Assembly (NCBI GenBank): GCA_036504595.1
Contig: DASXUX010000067.1
Span: forward strand, 248,001 to 312,000
Direction of reading: 5' to 3'
From: DASXUX01 sp036504595
Lineage (GTDB): Bacteria; Planctomycetota; SZUA-567; H5-PLA8
DNA: 64,000 bases
Part shown: piece by piece, positions 61,113 to 64,000 of the stretch
Layout: each line of letters opens with the position of its first letter
Position numbering within the stretch: position 1 is the stretch's first letter
Position numbers and translations under genes: made by a program
The notes under the pieces: generated by a model
Database searches by the model: none
What the model was told of the DNA's origin: nothing
What the model saw: the letters and a program-made list of their open reading frames with translations, nothing else

Positions 61113-62315
61113 TTACCATTCGTCATGATGCCGCCGCGAAACATTATAGTGCGTTTCGCCGGCGCGGTAATCGTTGTCGTACTTGAACTCTTCAAACGTT
61201 GCGCAACAAGGCAGATCGCAACTCTTGCAGCTCGATTCGCATTTGTCGCATTTGTCTTTGTGGCCGCAACTGTCGCACGAGGTATTGATGGCTTTCTCGC
61301 ACCCGCAGTCGCTGTCAAAGAACGCCGTCTTGACCGGCCTCTCGCTCACGTAATGCGTTGTTCCCGCGCGGTAGTCGTTGTCGTACTTGAACTCCTCAAA
61401 CGTGGCACAGCAAGGCAGATCGCAGCTCTTGCAGCTCGATTCGCACTTGTCGCATGAGGTCTTAATCACTTCGCCGCAACCACAGTCGCTGCTATACGTA
61501 GTGCCATACGATGTGTTGATGGGTCTGTCGTCACGGAATTCGCGCATCCCTTCCTCGCTTGGACGATCGAAGCGGTCTGAACGCGTCGCCACCGGCGGTG
61601 TGGGCTGCACGTTGATCTGCGGTGGCGGTGGAGGCAAGGTGTTCTGTGCTTGTGGAGCAGGCTGCTGGAGGTCGATGTTCGTCTCAGGCGCAGGCTGAAT
61701 CATGCCTTCGCCGTACTCGCCGTGTTCAGGAGTCATCGGCGCCGGGAGGTCTCGGTTCTCCAGGTTGCCCTCGCCTTGATCGACGCTGACGTTCGCCGGG
61801 GTTTCGGTTCCCGGGGCCATCGCGCCTTTTCCGAGGCGGCCATTGATATCCTGAGCCATCTTCAGGCAATTCTGGTAGTCCGGCAGATACTTGGCTGCAA
61901 AGGCCTTGAGGTCGTTGTCAGTGCCCTCGCGAGCTGCCTTCTCGAAGTTCGTTGCTTCACGGGTATGATCTTCGACAACCCAGTTCAAATAATTCCGGTC
62001 GAAGTCCGCACCGGAAAATCCGTTAAATCGATCGAACAACTCTTTGTTGTCCGTAAACGTTCCAAAGTCCCAGTGCTTTGTGTCTCCCAACTGCTTTAGG
62101 TCATTGAACATCTTGTTGTGGCCTTCCCACTCCTTATTCGCGAAGTTCTTCACGTCCCCGCTTGTCGCTCGGGTGGTGGCGATCTTCGCCATTTGCAGTT
62201 CAGTGTTGGTGTTGTCCCACGTGTGCTTGAAAAAATCGGCATCGGACGTATCGGCAAAGGCGCGCGTCAGGCTTGCCAACATGAAAACTGCAATCACTGC
62301 AGCGTAAATCCTCAT
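61113..62315 (-). CDS. Exported DUF4142-type protein with a duplicated Cys-rich C-terminal tail
   Basis: 400 residues; signal peptide MRIYAAVIAVFMLASLTRAFA. Residues about 25-165 match the DUF4142 ferritin-like four-helix pattern (DADFFKHTWDNTNTELQMAKIA, GDVKNFANKEWEGHNKMFNDL, REATNFEKAAREGTDNDLKAF). A Pro/Gln-rich linker (about 165-270) follows. The tail (about 275-400) has two copies of a unit: SDCGC, then a variable Cys stretch, then CDKCESSCKSCDLPCCATFE-EFKYDNDYRAG-TTHY. About 18 cysteines in CxC, CxxC and CC spacing suggest metal binding or dense disulfides. It has its own terminator. The DUF4142 plus Cys-rich combination is not familiar to me. Confidence 0.82.
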   Translation of the reverse strand: MRIYAAVIAVFMLASLTRAFADTSDADFFKHTWDNTNTELQMAKIATTRATSGDVKNFANKEWEGHNKMFNDLKQLGDTKHWDFGTFTDNKELFDRFNGFSGADFDRNYLNWVVEDHTREATNFEKAAREGTDNDLKAFAAKYLPDYQNCLKMAQDINGRLGKGAMAPGTETPANVSVDQGEGNLENRDLPAPMTPEHGEYGEGMIQPAPETNIDLQQPAPQAQNTLPPPPPQINVQPTPPVATRSDRFDRPSEEGMREFRDDRPINTSYGTTYSSDCGCGEVIKTSCDKCESSCKSCDLPCCATFEEFKYDNDYRAGTTHYVSERPVKTAFFDSDCGCEKAINTSCDSCGHKDKCDKCESSCKSCDLPCCATFEEFKYDNDYRAGETHYNVSRRHHDEW

Positions 62316-62588
62316 GTGCTTCTTCTCCTCGTTTACTGCCCTTCCTTCAGTCCTTTCACCGGACTGTCCGGCGAACCTAACAGCGCCTCAGTTCGCCCGC
62401 TTGCGCCTTACGCACACGCGGTGCCGGATTAACCTCTGCTTAACACTGTTTGCGTGAGGCCCTGCGCACCGCGAAACCCGGCCGCTATGCACTAACGGAG
62501 CTAGGGGAAAATGTGGGTGGACTATTGAACTGTCACAGACTAGTGGGCCGTACTTCCCAATGACCAATGACTAATGACCAACGTCCCC
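62316..62588. other. Intergenic region before the DUF4142 gene
   Basis: Contains the GAGGAGAAG ribosome site of the preceding minus-strand gene and, at 62560-62582, a short AATGACCAATGACTAATGACC run of the same word family as 184-260. No gene is seen. Confidence 0.5.
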
Positions 62589-64000
62589 TCACCAACGTTG
62601 GTCTTTTGCGATCATCTCGCCCATTTGATCGGGGAGTGTTGGGTGCGCGAAGTAATATCCTTGGCCGAAATCGCAGTTTAGCTCACGCAAAAGCCCCAAC
62701 TGGGCGGTGGTCTCGACGCCTTCGGCAATCACTTCCAGGTTGAAGTTTCGTGCCAACGAGAGGATAGTCCGGACGATTGCATTGCTCTTGCTGTCTTTTT
62801 CGTTCATGCCTCCAATGAAGGAGCGATCGATCTTGAGCACGTCCAGAGGGAAACGGTGCAGGTAATTCAGTGAGGAATAACCCGTGCCGAAATCGTCCAT
62901 GCTCAGCCGAATCCCCAGCTTGCGCAATTCTGCCAGAACGGCAGCGTTGGCTTGCGAATTCTTCATCAAGGTTCCTTCGGTCACTTCGATTTTCAGATTG
63001 GACCCGCTCAAGCCGGTTTGATCGAGAATCGTTGCGACTTCTTCGACCAGATTCGGTTGCGAGAGCACGCGCGCCGAAACGTTGACGCTCATGCTCCAAT
63101 TCGCGGCCTGCCGATACTGCCGCAGCCATTGCTTCATCTGCTTGCACGATTCGCGCAACACCCAGAAGGTGATCGGCACGATCAACCCGGTCTCTTCGGC
63201 GACGGGTATAAACTCGTCCGGAGTGACGCGTCCGGCCTGCTGGTCCCATCGAATCAGAGCTTCACACCCGGACATCTGGCCGTTCTTGAGCGAGACAATA
63301 GGCTGGTAGTGCAGCACAAACTGGGTCGGGCCGATGGGCCGTACTTGCGACGCGCTGGCGGGAATGATCGAGCGCACGGCCCGGTGCAGCCCGCTCTCTA
63401 AATTCTGGAGCGTGATCGCCTGCAAGTGCATTCCCGACTGGTAGAACTCCTGGCAGGCCCGGCCGCGCGATTTCGCCCGGTACATGGCAATATCCGCATC
63501 GCGCAGCAAGTCCTCCGGCTTGAAGCCCTTGGACTTGGCGATCGCAATGCCAATGCTGACCGTGACAAAAAACTCTTTCTGATCGACTTTGAGCGCATGC
63601 CGCAGATCCTTATGGACGCGGTCGGCGATGGCATTGGCCTCGGTCAGGCCATGAATGTCCTCCAGCAGAACGCAAAACTCGTCGCCGCCGAAGCGCGCCA
63701 CCGTATCGGTCGGCCGCATGCATTTTTCCAGACGCTTGGCGAATTCGTTGAGCAACTGGTCGCCCACGCCATGCCCCAAGCTGTCGTTCACGTTCTTGAA
63801 ACGATCCAAGTCCATGAATAACACGCCCACCGCTTCCCCTGGCCGCCGTCCCAGGCGCTCCATCGCATGCCGCAGCCGGTCCATCAGCAGAGCGCGATTC
63901 GCCAGCCCGGTCAGCGAGTCGTGGAACACGTCGTGGATCAACCCCAATTCGACCGACTTGCGCGAGGTGATATCCGCCTGCGTGCCGGCCATGCGGTAGG
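62589..64000 (-). CDS. GGDEF-EAL cyclic-di-GMP protein (5' end outside window)
   Basis: At least 470 residues; the frame is open to the window edge. The first residues (YRMAGTQADITSRKSVE) are the end of a PAS/PAC domain. GGDEF domain: DSLTGLANRALLMDRL, FMDLDRFKNVNDSLGH and the intact signature GGDEF in VARFGGDEFCVLLED. EAL domain: CEALIRWDQQAGRVTPDEFIPVAEETG, ISMDDFGTGYS-like MDDFGTGYSSLNYLHRFPLDVLKIDRSFI, and EVIAEGVET, with its catalytic residues apparently intact. It can in principle both make and degrade c-di-GMP. The PAS part would give sensory control. Confidence 0.95.
   Translation of the reverse strand, partial: YRMAGTQADITSRKSVELGLIHDVFHDSLTGLANRALLMDRLRHAMERLGRRPGEAVGVLFMDLDRFKNVNDSLGHGVGDQLLNEFAKRLEKCMRPTDTVARFGGDEFCVLLEDIHGLTEANAIADRVHKDLRHALKVDQKEFFVTVSIGIAIAKSKGFKPEDLLRDADIAMYRAKSRGRACQEFYQSGMHLQAITLQNLESGLHRAVRSIIPASASQVRPIGPTQFVLHYQPIVSLKNGQMSGCEALIRWDQQAGRVTPDEFIPVAEETGLIVPITFWVLRESCKQMKQWLRQYRQAANWSMSVNVSARVLSQPNLVEEVATILDQTGLSGSNLKIEVTEGTLMKNSQANAAVLAELRKLGIRLSMDDFGTGYSSLNYLHRFPLDVLKIDRSFIGGMNEKDSKSNAIVRTILSLARNFNLEVIAEGVETTAQLGLLRELNCDFGQGYYFAHPTLPDQMGEMIAKDQRW

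Overview
This 64 kb window is GC-rich bacterial chromosome with no rRNA, tRNA, CRISPR array, insertion sequence or phage genes that I could recognise. The organism is diderm: it has lipoproteins with lipoboxes, an LPS heptose gene (hldE), and a sugar ABC importer with a lipoprotein binding protein. It carries many large secreted proteins, unusual glycoside hydrolases (GH32/43-like, GHL10-like, GH2 beta-mannosidase), VWA and HEAT proteins, a terpene-cyclase-like barrel protein, an ECF sigma factor with a FecR-type partner, and DUF2760. This combination, with the abundant word-like repeats, is most reminiscent of Planctomycetota or a neighbouring PVC-type lineage. That placement is an inference, not a demonstration.

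Layout. 0-7.6 kb: end of a PKD protein, a thioredoxin-like protein interrupted by an in-frame TGA, a large secreted protein, then a tight VWA protein / histidine kinase / response regulator operon. 7.9-15.2 kb: a GH32/43-like protein, a low-GC island with a KAP-type P-loop NTPase split by a frame change, dusB, and two small membrane proteins. 15.2-21.7 kb: cstA, hldE, an orphan MNT nucleotidyltransferase, a membrane protein with a probable leaderless promoter, and carA. 21.9-33.5 kb: a GHL10-like protein, a beta-mannosidase, a methyltransferase, two tandem paralogous secreted repeat proteins, a nitroreductase, and two more secreted proteins. 33.9-40.0 kb: five tandem paralogs, each with one membrane segment, a charged coiled coil and a shared C-terminal module. 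40.1-49.0 kb: a cyclase-like protein, sixA, a HEAT-VWA protein, a coiled-coil/lipoprotein pair, a radical SAM enzyme, a DUF2760 protein with a long EVPVEVIKEV repeat, and an MGDG-synthase-like glycosyltransferase. 49.2-64 kb: a membrane metallopeptidase-like protein, a histidyl-tRNA synthetase with a YbaK-like N-terminal domain, a lipoprotein galactose mutarotase followed by a sugar ABC importer, purQ, an ECF sigma/FecR pair, a DUF4142 protein with a duplicated Cys-rich tail, and a GGDEF-EAL protein cut by the window end.

The most interesting material is (1) the five-paralog membrane coiled-coil cluster; (2) the editing-domain-like fusion on HisRS; (3) a palindromic element inserted in frame, always encoding VAPASVPAG-like peptides or the reverse reading, in five unrelated genes, recalling Rickettsia palindromic elements; (4) a nested cruciform repeat with 17-bp terminal inverted repeats and covarying arms, present twice; and (5) several word-like quasi-palindromic intergenic repeat families that have also been captured inside coding regions. 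Start codons were chosen by Shine-Dalgarno and signal-peptide logic. Family assignments come from motif reading, without database searches.
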